Below are positions 62,858-64,000 of a DNA stretch of 64,000 nt, one piece after another. The position numbers were made by a program, and so were the translations under genes. The stretch comes from Siminovitchia terrae. Its GTDB lineage: Bacteria > Bacillota > Bacilli > Bacillales > Bacillaceae_C. The notes beneath the pieces were generated by a model. It saw only the letters and a list, made by a program, of their open reading frames with translations. It had not been told where the DNA came from and made no database searches. Every line of letters begins with the position of its first letter. Within the stretch, counting starts at the first letter, position 1. The stretch covers positions 1-64,000 of the forward strand of contig NZ_QYTW02000016.1 of the NCBI RefSeq assembly GCF_003605405.2, written 5' to 3'.

Positions 62858-64000
62858 TTGATAAACATTAAACTTGTTGTACCTCGCAAAGGTTATATAA
62901 AAGACGCCATGGAAAGGTTCGAGGAATTCATCCTCCAGGAAGCAAGGGATGCACCGGAGGAAAACATAGGGTTTCAGTTGGAGGAAGTCGTTATTCCGAC
63001 TGATAAAATTCATAAGGTCAAGGTCGATGCGGACGTTATCATTTCAAGAGGGCTGGTGACCAAGCTTTTAAAAGAGCACAATGAATCCATCCCCATCGTG
63101 GATATACCGGTCCAAGGAATTGATTTAATCCGCAGTCTTGTTGAATGCAAGGAGCGTTTTGGGAGAAAAAAGGTTGCTGTCATTGGAGCTGCCAATATGA
63201 TTTATGGTGTTGAGAATCTAGAATCCATCATAGACTTGCCGATACAAAAATATATTTTGAACGATATCACCGTATCAGACCGGACCGTAGATCAAGCGGT
63301 AAGCGATGGTTGCGAGATTGTGATGAGCGGTCTAAATACGAATAAATACGCCGAACGAATTGGTATGCAAACGATGCTGATTGAAACAGGGAAAGAATCC
63401 TTTCGACAGGCGCTGGTTGAAGCGAAACGTCTGGCAATTGTCAGCAGAATAGAACAAGAGAAGGCCAAACGCTATCAGACGATTCTTGATCATGCGTATG
63501 AAGGGGTGATTGCTGTTGATTTAAAAAAGAGGGTTTCCGTATTTAATTCTTCTGCGCAAAAAATTTTATCCATCTACGACAAGAATTTGATCGGTGTTCC
63601 TGTGATTGGCATTTTAAACAAGGGTAAGTTTCTGGATCTTCTAATCAGTCGAAATGATTTTCAGGAAGAAATTGTGAGTTATGGCACCATACAATTATCT
63701 GTAAAAAAAGCAGGTATCTTTTTAAAAGGTAAAAAAACGGGCGATATGGTTGCCTTTCAGGATGTCACTGGGATTCAGGAGATGGAAGGGAAAATCCGTA
63801 AAAAGATTTATTCGAGAGGACATGTAGCGAAATATAGCTTCAACGATATCGTTTTTAAAAGCGAATTGATCGGGCAGACGATTGAAACAGCGAAGCTGTA
63901 CAGCAAGGCGGATTCGAATATTTTGATTGTCGGAGAGACCGGAACGGGAAAGGAAATGTTCGCCCAAAGTATTCATAATAACAGCAATCGCAGGAATAAT
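62858..64000 (+). CDS. Sigma-54 activator with PrpR_N sensor (partial)
   Basis: The gene runs off the right edge; 381 codons are visible. TTG 62858 has GGGGAG six bases upstream. Residues about 1-180 match the PrpR N-terminal domain (INIKLVVPRKGYI..., DADVIISRGLVTKLL, VDIPVQGIDLIRSL, VAVIGAANMIYG). A linker helix leads to a PAS domain (about 205-315, HAYEGVIAVDLKKRVSVFN), then the start of the AAA+ domain with ELIGQTIETAKLYSK and Walker A GETGTGKEMFAQSIH. GAFTGA and the DNA-binding domain must lie beyond the window. It is the likely activator of a linked sigma-54 operon to the right. Confidence 0.9.
   Translation, partial: MINIKLVVPRKGYIKDAMERFEEFILQEARDAPEENIGFQLEEVVIPTDKIHKVKVDADVIISRGLVTKLLKEHNESIPIVDIPVQGIDLIRSLVECKERFGRKKVAVIGAANMIYGVENLESIIDLPIQKYILNDITVSDRTVDQAVSDGCEIVMSGLNTNKYAERIGMQTMLIETGKESFRQALVEAKRLAIVSRIEQEKAKRYQTILDHAYEGVIAVDLKKRVSVFNSSAQKILSIYDKNLIGVPVIGILNKGKFLDLLISRNDFQEEIVSYGTIQLSVKKAGIFLKGKKTGDMVAFQDVTGIQEMEGKIRKKIYSRGHVAKYSFNDIVFKSELIGQTIETAKLYSKADSNILIVGETGTGKEMFAQSIHNNSNRRNN

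Overview
The window looks like the chromosome of a soil-type, spore-forming Bacillaceae. The support is AT-leaning low-GC DNA with strong AGGAGG ribosome sites and TTG/GTG starts, Gram-positive lipoproteins, a spore SASP gene (sspO-like) with a sigma-G-type promoter, Pdp, PatA, RocB-like and MscL proteins, near-perfect CcpA (cre) sites, and two sigma-54 (SigL) -24/-12 promoters with two sigma-54 activator genes.

Layout. 0.5-4.4 kb: a PAS/AAA+/Fis sigma-54 activator, a -24/-12 promoter, a ureohydrolase (agmatinase family) and a sodium:solute symporter. 4.5-6.7 kb: an SH3b/amidase_3 cell-wall hydrolase and an ArsR-like regulator with a small membrane protein. 7.0-17.6 kb: a minus-strand aromatic catabolism locus. 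Its nine-gene operon encodes an FADH2-dependent HpaB/PheA1-type phenol hydroxylase, a stand-alone FMN adenylyltransferase, an intradiol dioxygenase, muconate cycloisomerase, a DUF3237 protein, an enol-lactonase-like hydrolase, both subunits of a 3-oxoadipate CoA-transferase and a thiolase. Flavin reductase and a XylR_N/V4R-PucR regulator lie upstream. Together they would convert a phenol through catechol, muconate and 3-oxoadipate to succinyl-CoA and acetyl-CoA. No recognisable muconolactone isomerase is present; the DUF3237 gene occupies its place.

17.8-31.8 kb: housekeeping and envelope genes (GGDEF cyclase, signal peptidase I, MscL, YceI, Pdp, nitroreductase), a 58-bp minisatellite, a DUF7010 membrane protein, a MarR-MMPL operon, a 20/100-bp higher-order repeat and a second MMPL transporter. 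31.8-60.4 kb: an accessory-looking region with six full copies and one fragment of a ~190-bp structured repeat. It also holds a class III aminotransferase behind a sigma-54 promoter, SulP, sspO, an aldehyde dehydrogenase, and a large peptide/amide uptake and hydrolysis cluster: two family-5 binding proteins, one DppBCDF-type transporter, three amidohydrolases, an M20 RocB-like hydrolase, two D-2-hydroxyacid dehydrogenases and a FadR-type regulator. A ThDP enzyme and PatA-like aminotransferase follow. 60.4-64 kb: a polar amino-acid ABC transporter and a sigma-54 regulator cut by the window end.

Most notable is the repeat copy that interrupts a class III aminotransferase pseudogene. Removing it between a TTTAA and AAGG restores the reading frame, which gives a target-without-duplication signature like IS200/IS605 elements. 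No transposase, CRISPR, rRNA or tRNA was seen.
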